Source: Peptococcaceae bacterium CEB3 (GTDB lineage: Bacteria > Bacillota > Desulfitobacteriia > Desulfitobacteriales > Desulfitobacteriaceae). Taken from it: a stretch of 58,258 bases of DNA. The stretch's first letter is position 1. Every line of letters starts with the position of its first letter. The notes below the pieces were generated by a model. The model was not told where the DNA came from and searched no databases. It saw nothing but the letters and a program-made list of their open reading frames with translations. The stretch spans positions 1 through 58,258 of the forward strand of contig LDXJ01000040.1 in NCBI GenBank assembly GCA_001029295.1. The letters run 5' to 3'. Shown here one piece after another: positions 1 through 8,738 of this stretch. The position numbers were made by a program, and so were the translations under genes.

Positions 1-543
1 ATCGAGCAGGCAATACTTTTACTTGTACAACCTTTTTCAGCCATTCTAGATTTACTTCGTACCATTCCCGGGCTCGATTCCAATCCGATGACTGCGATTG
101 CCATTCTCTCTGAGATTGGTCCGGACATGTCCGTGTTTCCGTCATCTAAGAATCTTGTTTCCTGGGCTGGATGCTGTCCACGCAATGATCAGAGTGGAGG
201 AAAAGTAAAATCCACCCGTATATCTCGTGCCGGCTGTTATTTGAAACCTCTTCTTGTTCAGGTTGCAAATGCACTTCTCAAGTCTAAGAAACACCCTGAA
301 TTCAAAGAGAAGTATCACAGAATCAAGACCCGCCGGGGTCACAAAAAGGCTATCATCGCTGTCTGCAAGATGCTCTTGACCGCTATCTGGAATATCTTGC
401 ATAAGCAGGAGCCATATACCCCCGAAGGCTTTCTGGAGCACCGCCCTGTCAATGAATCTAAGGTTCTGACAAAGGCGCAGGCTCTGGAACTTCTCAGGAA
501 AAGAGGTTACACAATAACAGACGAATCTCCCGTAATCGCTTAA
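1..543 (+). CDS. IS110-family transposase, 3' part (cut by window edge)
   Basis: The reading frame is open from the first base and ends at 543, so this is the C-terminal ~180 residues of a longer protein. It matches the C-terminal (Transposase_20) half of IS110-type DEDD transposases: a helix-hairpin-helix-like stretch reading TIPGLDSNP, then GPDMSVFPSSKNLVSWAGCC, a basic region with a YLKPLLVQ motif, and HKKAIIAVCKMLLTAIW. In this family the C-terminal serine-containing domain helps recombine the circular intermediate. Just downstream at 571-591 there is a small inverted repeat (CCATTC/GAATGG) that may lie near the element end. Whether the element is intact cannot be judged from this window. 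Confidence 0.88.
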   Translation: MEQAILLLVQPFSAILDLLRTIPGLDSNPMTAIAILSEIGPDMSVFPSSKNLVSWAGCCPRNDQSGGKVKSTRISRAGCYLKPLLVQVANALLKSKKHPEFKEKYHRIKTRRGHKKAIIAVCKMLLTAIWNILHKQEPYTPEGFLEHRPVNESKVLTKAQALELLRKRGYTITDESPVIA

Positions 544-721
544 TCTGAAAACTCCCAATGTTATTTTTTCCCATTCGCAAAATGTGAATGGTTTGTTTGC
601 TGTGCGCTTTTTACTCCCTAGCCACTACCTCTTTGTTTCAAACTTTTATTCTCCAACTCCATGCGACGCGGCGGTCGTTATATTAGGGTTCCGGGGTTTT
701 CTGGCGCATGCCGGAAAAGTA

Positions 722-1735
722 TCAGAGATTGTAGGAAGCTGTCTTATACAGTTTAAGATTGGCCGGGTCCGTGAACCAGGCTGCCGTTTCTTCTAATCCC
801 CGTCTCAGCCCTTCCCGGCCGGCATAGCGGGGTTCCCAACCCAAGAGCCGCTTGGCCTTGGCGTTGTCCGCCCAGAGGCGGTTCACTTCGCTCAGGGTGG
901 GGCGCAATCTTTGGGCGTCGGTGGTGATTTCGATCTCCCGCTTCATGATTTGGGCGATGAGCGCGGCCGTTTCACCGATGCTGATCTCGAAATTGCTGCC
1001 CAGGTTGATCACTTCTCCCACAGTTTCTCCGTGTTCCAAGGCGGCGATAAAGCCCCGGGCGGTATCTGTGACAAAATTGAAGTCCCGGGTGGGCTGAAGG
1101 GCGCCCAGCCGAAGTATCTTTGCTCCGGAGGCGATCTGAGTGATGATGGTGGGAATCACGGCTCGGTTGGACTGCCTGGGGCCGTAGGTATTAAAAGGCC
1201 GGACGATAACCACGGGTGTGCCAAACGAGCGGTAAAAGGAAAGAGCGAGTTGATCCGCCCCTATTTTCGTCGCGGAGTAGGGAGATTGTGCCTGCAAGGG
1301 ATGTTCCTCCGTGATCGGAACAAAACGCGCGGTGCCGTAAACCTCACTCGTCGAAGTGTGCACGATCCGGGCCACACCCAAGTCGCGCGCCGCCTGCAGG
1401 ATATTGAGCGTCCCCTTAATATTCGTGTCCACATACGTATCAGGCGAATGGTAGGAATAGGGAATGGCGATGAGCGCCGCCAGATGCAGGACCGCGTCGC
1501 AGCCCTTGAGAGCCTGTTTAACTCCGTGAGGATCGCGGATGTCCCCAGCGAACACCTCCAGATTGGCCCGGATATCCGGAGGAGAGTGATCAAGCCAGCC
1601 CCAGGAGTTAAAAGAATTATAGAGGATGAAGGCTCTGACGTTGTAGCCCCGGCGCACCAACTCCTCGGTCAGGTGCGAACCGATGAAACCCTCGGCGCCC
1701 GTGACCAACAGGCGCCGACTTCGAAAATCACTCAA
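722..1735 (-). CDS. legB: LegB-type NAD-dependent sugar 4,6-dehydratase
   Basis: Extended short-chain dehydrogenase of about 337 residues. The NAD-binding motif GAEGFIGSHL is near the N-terminus. It is followed by the stretch NSFNSWGWLDHSP, which is characteristic of the LegB/PtmB-group nucleotide-GlcNAc 4,6-dehydratases. The catalytic region reads STSEVYG and SPYSATKIGAD (YxxxK). In the known legionaminic acid pathway LegB makes the 4-keto-6-deoxy sugar nucleotide. The frame stays open up to 1939. I prefer the TTG at 1735 because an AAAGGGAAG ribosome site precedes it and the family motif starts directly afterwards; the ATG at 1801 is the alternative. It is transcribed divergently from flagellin. 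The rest of the pathway lies about 11 kb away on the other strand, and an aminotransferase (LegC) is missing beside it. Confidence 0.85.
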   Translation of the reverse strand: MSDFRSRRLLVTGAEGFIGSHLTEELVRRGYNVRAFILYNSFNSWGWLDHSPPDIRANLEVFAGDIRDPHGVKQALKGCDAVLHLAALIAIPYSYHSPDTYVDTNIKGTLNILQAARDLGVARIVHTSTSEVYGTARFVPITEEHPLQAQSPYSATKIGADQLALSFYRSFGTPVVIVRPFNTYGPRQSNRAVIPTIITQIASGAKILRLGALQPTRDFNFVTDTARGFIAALEHGETVGEVINLGSNFEISIGETAALIAQIMKREIEITTDAQRLRPTLSEVNRLWADNAKAKRLLGWEPRYAGREGLRRGLEETAAWFTDPANLKLYKTASYNL

Positions 1736-1860
1736 AGAGATCTTCCCTTTCTTCAATGTATTGATGGGCCGTACACCGCGTATTGACCGAAGGCAAGCCA
1801 TTGAATATGTTTCCACAGAAAACGGCAAATCCCTGCTCCGAGTTTCTTCAAATTTTGGCT

Positions 1861-1887
1861 TAAGTCTTGGCCGAAACTCGTCGATAA
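1861..1887 (+). promoter_or_regulatory. Sigma-28 (SigD/FliA) type promoter of flagellin
   Basis: TAAG at 1861-1864, a 15-base spacer and GTCGATAA at 1880-1887 match the flagellar sigma-28 consensus (TAAA, N15, GCCGATAA) well. It lies about 95 bases upstream of the flagellin start and points toward it, inside the upstream part of the legB reading frame. This predicts a leader of roughly 85-90 bases. Confidence 0.75.
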
Positions 1888-1903
1888 GAAGAGTAGAATC
1901 AAA

Positions 1904-1940
1904 GATGTTAACAATTTCGCCCGGGTAATTGTTAACCATC
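1904..1940 (+). promoter_or_regulatory. Hairpin in the flagellin 5' leader
   Basis: TTAACAATT at 1908-1916 pairs perfectly with AATTGTTAA at 1927-1935 around the loop TCGCCCGGGT. The stem can extend outward (GATG with CCATC, one bulge). It lies between the sigma-28 promoter and the AAGGAGG ribosome site at about 1965-1972, so it would be in the flagellin mRNA leader. It may stabilise the message or bind a regulator. It could equally be an operator palindrome for the divergent legB/flagellin pair. Confidence 0.55.
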
Positions 1941-1981
1941 TCTTGTTCAGAAAACGTTAAAGACGAAGGAGGAAAAAATCA

Positions 1982-2839
1982 ATGAGTTTTTCGATCAATA
2001 CCAATGTTACGGCTCTGAATGTTCTTTTTAACTTACAGAACAACCAGACCAAGATGTCGAACGTCTCCAATCAACTGTCGTCAGGCTACAAAATTAACAG
2101 TGCCGCCGATGACGCGGCCGGGTTGGCCATCGCCAACAAAATGAGCAACCAGGTGACGGGCTTAAATCAAGCCGGACAGAACGCGCAGGACGGACTGTCC
2201 ATGCTGCAGACCATGGAGGGTGGCATCAGCAGCATTCAGAGCATGCTGGGCCGGATGCGCCAGCTGGCTGTAGAATCCTCGAACGGAACGGAGACAGGTT
2301 CGGATCGCACCCAGATCGTGACAGAGCTCCAGCAGCTGCGCTCGGAAATCAGCCGTACCGCAACCACAACCCAATTCAATACACAGACTCTATTGACCGG
2401 TTTGGGCAACAGTTCCGGCAAGATACAGTTCCAGGTCGGTGCCAACAAAGGCCAACGCATCACCTTGATGGCCGCAAATGCTGACCTCCGGGCCACGGCT
2501 CTCGGTTTGACGGCGTCAGGTGTGAGTAAACTGGCGGCGCCCGGACTCTCGGGAATTGGTCAGGCAAGCAAATTGATAGGAGTTTTAGACACAGCCCTGT
2601 CCCAGGTGTCACAGTTCCGCGCCAACGTCGGCGCCGTGGAAGACCGCCTGAACTTCGCCGTGACCAACCTGGGCACAGAAAGCAACAACCTGTCCACAGC
2701 TCAATCCCGCATCATGGACACCAACATGGCCTCAGCCATGACCAACTTCAGCAAATCCCAGATTCTCGTGAACGCCGGTATTTCCATGTTAGCCCAGGCC
2801 AACCAGATGCCCGGCATGGTCTTGAAGCTCCTCGGTTAA
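1982..2839 (+). CDS. hag: Flagellin, short form
   Basis: 285-residue flagellin, the filament subunit exported by the flagellar type III apparatus. The N-terminal D0/D1 helices carry the typical INTNVTALNV start, the SSGYKINSAADDAAGLAIAN motif and DGLSMLQTMEGG. The C-terminal half has the usual DTALSQVSQFRANVGAVEDR and MLAQANQMPGMVLKLLG. There is little between them, so the exposed D2/D3 domains are essentially absent, as in minimal flagellins. The start is set by AAGGAGGAAAAAATCAATG. A sigma-28 promoter precedes the gene and a hairpin terminator follows at 3045-3076, so it is probably transcribed alone at high level. The Maf and nonulosonate genes nearby suggest the filament is O-glycosylated on Ser/Thr. 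Confidence 0.97.
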   Translation: MSFSINTNVTALNVLFNLQNNQTKMSNVSNQLSSGYKINSAADDAAGLAIANKMSNQVTGLNQAGQNAQDGLSMLQTMEGGISSIQSMLGRMRQLAVESSNGTETGSDRTQIVTELQQLRSEISRTATTTQFNTQTLLTGLGNSSGKIQFQVGANKGQRITLMAANADLRATALGLTASGVSKLAAPGLSGIGQASKLIGVLDTALSQVSQFRANVGAVEDRLNFAVTNLGTESNNLSTAQSRIMDTNMASAMTNFSKSQILVNAGISMLAQANQMPGMVLKLLG

Positions 2840-3304
2840 TAGTTCGATACGGTTGTAAATACCTGCGACAGGTGGCCGCGGACATACAGCGGGCCTGCTG
2901 AGACTGAGCGAGAGCGCGGATAGCGAGCGAGAACCGCAGATGCTCGCGTTACTCGGACAGAGAGGCGGAAATTCAGGCACCCGGCAGGATTAATGGCGCC
3001 GAACAGGAATGCGTACGACGCACGCTTGCAAGCACAGAGTGGGACTAAAAGAGGCTGCTCCGGCAACCTCTTTTAGGATACCGCCTGAGACTTAAGCCCG
3101 GGCACAGGGACTGTCAAATGAAAGACTGCCTTGGCGGGAGACGGAAAACCCGCGCGCGGGATATTACGTCCCGCGTACGCGAAAGAACCGTCCGCCGGGG
3201 GCGCGGTTTCACGGGGTGACAGTGACCTTACGGCCCGTACGGGCGGGAAGAACCGGTGCCTGGGTGTGGAGCGCCGAGCGGCACCGGAAGAAGGGGGCGG
3301 GAAG
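2840..3304. other. Intergenic region between flagellin and fliD
   Basis: No gene is supported here. The region contains a strong hairpin terminator at 3045-3076, an inverted repeat at about 3153-3173 (CGCGGGA, loop TATTACG, TCCCGCG), and the self-complementary GCCCGTACGGGC near 3232-3243. Short open frames on both strands have no recognisable content. I found no convincing promoter for fliD. Confidence 0.4.
3045..3076 (+). terminator. Flagellin terminator
   Basis: CTAAAAGAGG at 3045-3054 is a perfect 10-base complement of CCTCTTTTAG at 3067-3076, with a 12-base loop. The 3' arm supplies the TTTT run. It lies about 200 bases after the flagellin stop. Confidence 0.7.
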
Positions 3305-5059
3305 ATGTCTTCATCGGTACTGAATCTGGGAGGTATGCAATCCGTCTCCACGATGACCGGGACGATCGACTACTCTCAGATCATAGAACAATTGACCCAG
3401 GCCAACCGGGCTCCGGGTGACGCCTTAAATTCGACGATTCAGAACGAGCAACTCAAGCAAAATGACTGGAGCAACGTGGCCAAGTTGGCAACGGCTGTGC
3501 AGAATGATTTAGTGACTCTGGCCTCGGCCAAAACCTTTAGTTCTTTTACTACGACGATCGGCGGCACGGACAGTTCGGCCGTCTCGGCCAGCGCCTCCGG
3601 CGGGGCAACGGCCGGCGCTTACGCGATCAACGTAACCCAACAAGGAAGCAAAGCCAGCCTCACCAGCGGCTCGGAGATCGGGAAGGCGGCCGCCCTTACG
3701 GATACGGTGAACTCCAACGAGTTTTCCCAGCCGATTTCTTTGGGAACCATTTCGGCGACCATTGGCGGCACGACCGTCTCACATACCGTAACCGGCAGCG
3801 ACTCGATCGATTCTATCCTGACCGCCCTGTTTGGGGCTAACGGCTCCCAGGTCAGCTGGAGTATGAACAATAACCAACTCAGCATCAGTAACAATACGGC
3901 GCAGAATATCACGTTCGGCACCGCCGGGGACGCCAGCAACCTCTTTCAGGTTCTGGGCCTCACCGGCCAAGCATTGGCGGGGACGGGCGGATCGGTAAAA
4001 AGTTCGCTCGTGGGGCATGCCCAACTTAACTCATATTTGGCTTCCGCCAATTTCGCCTCGAGCCTGAGTCCCACCACTTCCGGAGACCTGCAGCTCAACG
4101 GAGTGGACGTCAAGTACAATACCAGTACAGATACCTTTCAGTCTCTGATCAATTCGATCAATTCTTCGACCGCGGGGGTCACGGCAAGCTACGATCCGCT
4201 TCAGGACAAGATGATCCTGACCTCGAATACCTCCCAGCCGGTTTCGGTCACAGATGTCAGCGGCAACCTGGGCCAAGTGCTCGGTCTTACCTCGGGAGTG
4301 GCGGGCGCCGGGAAGCCGTGGATTTACCAAATCAACAACGGACCCGCGCAAACCAGCGCCTCGGCGACGGTGGCCTCGGCCATACCGGGAGTGAGTTTCA
4401 CCATGAACCAAACCGGGTCGGCTACCTTGACGGTGGCTCAGGACACGAGTGCGCTGACCAAGGCCGTCAACGCGTTTGTGGGGGATTTTAACACCCTATA
4501 CGGTCAACTGAACACTTACACCGGTAAAGGCGGGGACCTCCAGGGGGATGTGGCCATCGCCCAACTGGGTTTTCAATATATGAACGACGTGCTGAATACC
4601 CTGCCGGGCATGACTCAGTTTGCCCAGCAATCGGTGTGGGGCATCGGCGTCAACAACGGAGCCATCGGCTCCGCTCCCGGAACCACGAATTCTCTGCAGG
4701 TGGACAGCGGCGCTTTGACTACCGCCTTCGCCAATGACCCCTCGGAGGTTCAATCTCTCCTCACCGGGATGGCCACCCGGTTGAACACAGATCTGACCAA
4801 CCTTACCGGGCAGTTTAACGCCTTGACGCCCAATAGCCTCTACAGTCAGAACATTTCGGGGATAGCGCAGAACATGGAAAATATGTATGCCGATAACATC
4901 AAAAACACGGAGCAGCAACAGCAGCAGATCTATGACCAGGCCGCGGCCCAGGCCCAGCAGATGCAGACCGAGTTTAATCAGTTGCAACAGTTCCAGCAGC
5001 AGATGGCTGCCCAGCAGAACGCTCTGGCGGCTATGCTCGGTTCCCTGAAGGGGTACTAG
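3305..5059 (+). CDS. fliD: Flagellar hook-associated protein 2 (filament cap)
   Basis: 584-residue FliD. It forms the cap at the filament tip under which exported flagellin folds. The N-terminal FliD_N region carries TGTIDYSQIIEQLTQANRAP, and the middle has repeated beta-rich segments with GGATAGAYAINVTQQ. The C-terminal FliD_C region has VNAFVGDFNTLYGQLN and LTTAFANDPSEVQSLLTG. The final ~70 residues are unusually glutamine-rich (for example a QQQQQ run and repeated AQQMQ/FQQQM), where most FliD proteins have a shorter coiled coil. The ATG at 3305 follows AAGGGGGCGGGAAG; an upstream in-frame start at 3131 would add a basic leader without homology. It heads the cluster fliD-maf-fliS. Confidence 0.92.
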   Translation: MSSSVLNLGGMQSVSTMTGTIDYSQIIEQLTQANRAPGDALNSTIQNEQLKQNDWSNVAKLATAVQNDLVTLASAKTFSSFTTTIGGTDSSAVSASASGGATAGAYAINVTQQGSKASLTSGSEIGKAAALTDTVNSNEFSQPISLGTISATIGGTTVSHTVTGSDSIDSILTALFGANGSQVSWSMNNNQLSISNNTAQNITFGTAGDASNLFQVLGLTGQALAGTGGSVKSSLVGHAQLNSYLASANFASSLSPTTSGDLQLNGVDVKYNTSTDTFQSLINSINSSTAGVTASYDPLQDKMILTSNTSQPVSVTDVSGNLGQVLGLTSGVAGAGKPWIYQINNGPAQTSASATVASAIPGVSFTMNQTGSATLTVAQDTSALTKAVNAFVGDFNTLYGQLNTYTGKGGDLQGDVAIAQLGFQYMNDVLNTLPGMTQFAQQSVWGIGVNNGAIGSAPGTTNSLQVDSGALTTAFANDPSEVQSLLTGMATRLNTDLTNLTGQFNALTPNSLYSQNISGIAQNMENMYADNIKNTEQQQQQIYDQAAAQAQQMQTEFNQLQQFQQQMAAQQNALAAMLGSLKGY

Positions 5060-5221
5060 TCGCTTCCCCGGAGGGGTACTATTCGCGGGGGCGGCCCCCG
5101 TGGCAGGCTCCTCGGGGCCGGGGCCGAGACGGTGGCTTTTCACTGTTTGGGGGGTGCCCTGCATACCTCCTTAATAACGCCGTGGGAGCATGAAGAAAAA
5201 GCCCAAAGGGGTAGATGAAAG

Positions 5222-7192
5222 TTGGATTTTCTGGCAGTCAATCTCGAAGTTTTGGAGCAACGCTTTCCCAAGGCAGCCGATCTCATTCGGCAAGCGGGAG
5301 AGTCCAAAGAACGCCGGGCCGAAATCAGCCGTCAGGGGGCGACTGTTTACCAAGCTCTGCGGAACGGGTGCTGGGTGAATATAACGAGCGGCTATAACCC
5401 CCGGGCAGAAGCGGACCGGCAGACGGAGGGGCTGTCTTTGGCGGAGGCCAAGCTGGTCTTTGTCGTCGGTGAAGCGGGGTTCTACCATTTGGAGAGTATT
5501 CTGGAGGCCCTGCCCTCCGACGACATGGGGGAGCGGAGGCTCTTGTTGTTTTCGCAGCACCCGGAATATCTGCGCCTGGTTTTGGCCACGAGGGATGTGC
5601 GGACTCTCTTGGCGGATGAGCGCTTTTACCTCTTCCTGGATTCAACCTGGGATACTTTAAAGGCTGCGCTCCAGCAGGTGATCGGGGCGGATATCTATGA
5701 CATACCCACCTTCACCTGGTTCGTGCACCCGGTGGAGGAAGAGCTTCAAGGGGACTTCTGCCGAGATTTCCGGAGTTTCTTGCGCCTGGCCTATACAACG
5801 GCTCTGTTGGATCACCATACCACGGGGGCCTTTGAACAATGGTGGCTGCACAATTTTGTCTGCAACATTCCTTATCTGATGCAGGCGGTTTCGCTCGCTG
5901 AGCTGGCGGAAACCTGGCGGGGGCGGCCGGTCATCATCGTCGGGGCGGGGCCGTCCCTGAACAAGAATATTGAACAGTTGGCCGAAGCCAAAGGCCGGGC
6001 CCTCATCCTCTGTGTGGACACGGCTTACCGATCACTCGCCCAAAGGGGCATCGTGCCCGATCTTCTGGTAACTCTGGATGGGAGTCCGATGAACGCGGAA
6101 CACATGCGGGGGACGGATTATAAAGAGGTTCCTCTTCTGCTGGACGTATCGAGTCATCGGGAGATCCTGAGAAGGCACGGCTGCAGCAGTGCGAAAGTGG
6201 TTTTATCGGCGTCCGGCTATCATCTCGCTTGGTGGCAGAGGATCCTCGGGGGTGAAGACGGTTATACCTCCCTGGCGACCGGGGGATCGGTAGCGACGGC
6301 GGCCTTCAGTTTTGCCAGGCATATCGGCGCGGATCCGGTGATTCTCGTGGGGGTGGATTTATCCTATCCGAACGGGGCTTGCTATGCCCGAGGGACTTTG
6401 CACGCGGAGAGAACCCTGGAGGAGGTCCGGAGCGAACGGTCGCTCTATCCCGTCCCGGACATCGAGGGAAACACGGTGATGACGACGGCGGATTACCGTT
6501 ACTACCTGCGCTGGCTGCACGCCAACGCGGCTTTGCAAGAGCGCAGATATATCAACGCTACGGAAGGGGGCGCGGTCCGGGAAGGATTTGAGATCAAGAC
6601 CTTGCGTGCCGTTTTGGATGACGACTGCCGGGTCTGGCAGCCTGTGGCGGTGTGGAAGAACAGACTCAGACCCGGGCGGGTCGCCGCCCCGCAAATGGCT
6701 AAAGTCGAGAGGAACCTGCGCCGTTCTTACCGGGAAATGAAGACTGCCCTGCGTTTGTGGAACGCTTTGGCCGCGGCCGCTAAGAAGTATCTGCGGCAAC
6801 TGGAAGAGGAGGATTATTCCCAAACCGACGCCTTCTTAACCTATCTCAGCCGGGCACAGTTGAAATTGAACGATCTCAGCTTGGCGATGAGCTTCTTGGA
6901 TGCCCATTCGTACAAAGCGGTTTATACGGACATAAAAATGGCGGACTCCATCCGGCAGGAGAGAGAGAAACATAGCGACGGGGAAAAACTAAAGCTCTCG
7001 GCCAGGCAGACTTATAATCTAATCCTCAACCTGCGCGATCTGGCCCGCGATTCGCTGCCGATGCACCGGGATGCCTTAGCAAGTATGGAAAGCGTTCTGA
7101 AGGAGATGACTAATGGTGAGTGCCCCCAATCCTTACAAACAAGCCAGCGTGAATACGGCGACCCCCGAACGCCTCTTGGTCATGCTCTATGA
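5222..7192 (+). CDS. Maf motility accessory factor, putative flagellin nonulosonate transferase
   Basis: 656-residue protein of the Maf/DUF115 (MAF_flag10) family. These proteins transfer pseudaminic, legionaminic or sialic acid from the CMP-sugar onto flagellin Ser/Thr before export. The Rossmann-like core is visible at about residues 235-300: RPVIIVGAGPSLNKNIEQL, ALILCVDTAYRSL and IVPDLLVTLDGSP, followed by TGGSVATAAFSFARHIGADP and ILVGVDLSYP. The C-terminal ~180 residues are helical. The likely start is TTG at 5222, 10 bases after AAAGGGG. The 3' end overlaps fliS by 80 bases in another frame, which implies tight coupling. Sitting between fliD and fliS and near neuABCD supports a flagellin-glycosylation role. 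Confidence 0.88.
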   Translation: MDFLAVNLEVLEQRFPKAADLIRQAGESKERRAEISRQGATVYQALRNGCWVNITSGYNPRAEADRQTEGLSLAEAKLVFVVGEAGFYHLESILEALPSDDMGERRLLLFSQHPEYLRLVLATRDVRTLLADERFYLFLDSTWDTLKAALQQVIGADIYDIPTFTWFVHPVEEELQGDFCRDFRSFLRLAYTTALLDHHTTGAFEQWWLHNFVCNIPYLMQAVSLAELAETWRGRPVIIVGAGPSLNKNIEQLAEAKGRALILCVDTAYRSLAQRGIVPDLLVTLDGSPMNAEHMRGTDYKEVPLLLDVSSHREILRRHGCSSAKVVLSASGYHLAWWQRILGGEDGYTSLATGGSVATAAFSFARHIGADPVILVGVDLSYPNGACYARGTLHAERTLEEVRSERSLYPVPDIEGNTVMTTADYRYYLRWLHANAALQERRYINATEGGAVREGFEIKTLRAVLDDDCRVWQPVAVWKNRLRPGRVAAPQMAKVERNLRRSYREMKTALRLWNALAAAAKKYLRQLEEEDYSQTDAFLTYLSRAQLKLNDLSLAMSFLDAHSYKAVYTDIKMADSIRQEREKHSDGEKLKLSARQTYNLILNLRDLARDSLPMHRDALASMESVLKEMTNGECPQSLQTSQREYGDPRTPLGHAL

Positions 7193-7511
7193 CGGGCTGC
7201 TCCGCTTCATGAATGAAGCCGGTCTGGCCCTTAAGGATCGGCAGCTCGAACAAGCCCACAGAGCGCTGATTCGGGCCCAAGAGATTGTCTTGGAGCTGCG
7301 GTCCACTCTCAAAATGGAAGTCGCGCCCGAACTGGCGGACTCCCTGCGGAGCCTTTACACTTTCTTCTATGAAAAACTGATCGAGGCTAATCGGACCAAG
7401 ACCCTTGAACCTCTCACGGAGATCACCGGTATGGTTACCGAGTTGCGCAATTCATTTCAGCAAGCGGAACAACAAGTGCTGGCGGCGAAGGAGGGGCGGG
7501 AATGCGTTTGA
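7113..7511 (+). CDS. fliS: Flagellin export chaperone FliS
   Basis: 132-residue FliS, a helical cytoplasmic chaperone that binds the C-terminal D0 helix of flagellin and prevents early polymerisation. Family features are NPYKQASVNTATPERLLVML near the N-terminus, the conserved LYDGLLRFM, and the C-terminal helix pattern ELRNSFQQAEQQVLA. The ATG has the ribosome site AAGGAGATGACTA upstream. It starts 80 bases before the end of the Maf gene and overlaps the next gene by 10 bases, so the genes are probably translationally coupled. In some Maf systems FliS-bound flagellin is thought to be the form that gets modified, which fits this overlap (inference). Confidence 0.93.
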   Translation: MVSAPNPYKQASVNTATPERLLVMLYDGLLRFMNEAGLALKDRQLEQAHRALIRAQEIVLELRSTLKMEVAPELADSLRSLYTFFYEKLIEANRTKTLEPLTEITGMVTELRNSFQQAEQQVLAAKEGRECV

Positions 7512-8098
7512 TCGTTGACGGACAAGTGCATTATGCTTTGGCGGAAAGCGAGGAGCTGCAACAGGAATTAGCCTTGTTGCAGAAAAATGAGCGTTATGTC
7601 CAAAGCGTCTCCTGCGAGGGCCGGGAAATCAATTTGGGCGACCTCCTGACCGGTGAATTAAGGCCCTCCGCGGACACTCCGGTAGAGATCGTCACCTGCA
7701 GCCTGGATCAACTGTTGGAAAACACGCTGGACTCAGTCCATGAATACCTGCCGCGCCTCTATTCCGCCTGGAAGCAGACCGTAGATTGGTGGCGGACGGG
7801 TGAACGGGAAGCGGGTGCCAAGAGATTTGCCGAAACCGTCCAAGGCCTGCAATGGAATCTCTCCGTCTTGGCCAATCTCAGTGCCCTGGGCCCCGCCGAC
7901 TCCGACGTGGCCGACATAAACACGGTAGGGCAGGGGGTTGTCAAGCCTCTTCTCATCTCTTGGGAAAACGGAGATTTCATACGGTTGGCCGACATCTTGG
8001 AATATGAAGCAATGCCCTGGCTGGAACGCTGGTTTGCCTTTGTCGTCCTCTTTCGGCGGCAGATGCGGCTGGAGCAGGTCAAGAGCATTTTAAATTAG
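7502..8098 (+). CDS. Unknown protein of the flagellar cluster
   Basis: 198 residues, not recognised. The first ~60 residues read like a small beta-rich domain (RLIVDGQVHYALAESEELQQ, then VQSVSCEGREINLGDLLTGE). The rest is predicted helical, with amphipathic stretches such as LDQLLENTLDSVHEYLPRLY and a tryptophan-rich KQTVDWWRTGE. There is no signal peptide or membrane segment. It overlaps fliS by 10 bases and precedes the flgN-like gene, so it is co-expressed with export chaperones. A role as an accessory chaperone or flagellin/Maf partner is possible but only inferred from context. Confidence 0.6.
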   Translation: MRLIVDGQVHYALAESEELQQELALLQKNERYVQSVSCEGREINLGDLLTGELRPSADTPVEIVTCSLDQLLENTLDSVHEYLPRLYSAWKQTVDWWRTGEREAGAKRFAETVQGLQWNLSVLANLSALGPADSDVADINTVGQGVVKPLLISWENGDFIRLADILEYEAMPWLERWFAFVVLFRRQMRLEQVKSILN

Positions 8099-8167
8099 GC
8101 CTGGGAGATGTCCCCCGGGTCCCCGCCCTTAAGGGCGAAAATTGCGGCAGGGAGAGGGAATGACGCG

Positions 8168-8671
8168 GTGAAGGAAGAGAGCGAAATGCTATCCGCCGCG
8201 GTGGGATGCACAGAAGAGATTCTCACCGTGCTTCAGAAGTTGCGGGAAATCTCGGGGGCTCAGCAGAGGTTTTTGACGGAAGGCTCCCGGAGTCGAGGCC
8301 CCGAGGGTGTGCCAGGGAGTGAGCCCGGGGATTTTGCCGCACTTATAGGTGAACGGGAGGACCTTCTCAATCGTCTGCGGCTGAAAGAGGGGACGCTCCG
8401 GCGGATGCTCAAGCTCGCGCCGGAATTAAACGCGAGGGCGGAAATTCAGCGGGGCAGGGGGAAGGTCGAAGAAGAGTTCGGGAGGGTGATCCAGAGCGGC
8501 CATTATGTGATCGAGGCCCTGGCCTTAAGGCAAGAGAGAATGGCGGTCAAGCTGCTGGAAAAGATAAGAGTGAAAAAGACGCTCCAAAGCTATCGACAGA
8601 CACAAAAGGCCAACGATTTAGTCAGCCGTATTTTTGGCAATGACCTTCACCACGTTGATGCCGCACGCTAA
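8168..8671 (+). CDS. FlgN-like export chaperone (candidate)
   Basis: About 167 residues, almost entirely helical. It begins KEESEMLSAAVGCTEEI and has LIGEREDLLNRLRLKEGTL in the middle, a pattern like the FlgN/FliT chaperones of hook-filament junction proteins. The tail KTLQSYRQTQKANDLVSRIF resembles the end of FlgN-family proteins. The frame opens at an ATG at 8108, but the GTG at 8168 is preferred because GGGAGAGGG precedes it at good spacing and the proline-rich first 20 residues are atypical. Position just before flgK and flgL, its expected clients, supports the call. Sequence similarity alone is weak. Confidence 0.6.
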   Translation: MKEESEMLSAAVGCTEEILTVLQKLREISGAQQRFLTEGSRSRGPEGVPGSEPGDFAALIGEREDLLNRLRLKEGTLRRMLKLAPELNARAEIQRGRGKVEEEFGRVIQSGHYVIEALALRQERMAVKLLEKIRVKKTLQSYRQTQKANDLVSRIFGNDLHHVDAAR

Positions 8672-8738
8672 TGAGAAGGCCCGGTCAAGAAAGAAGAAAT
8701 CTCGGCTGACGCCGGTTAACTATAGAAGGAAATACGGG

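Noticed and set aside
911-1786. 291-residue plus-strand frame opposite legB
   Set aside because: It is a shadow of the well-supported legB gene; codon pattern and composition have no protein-like motifs.
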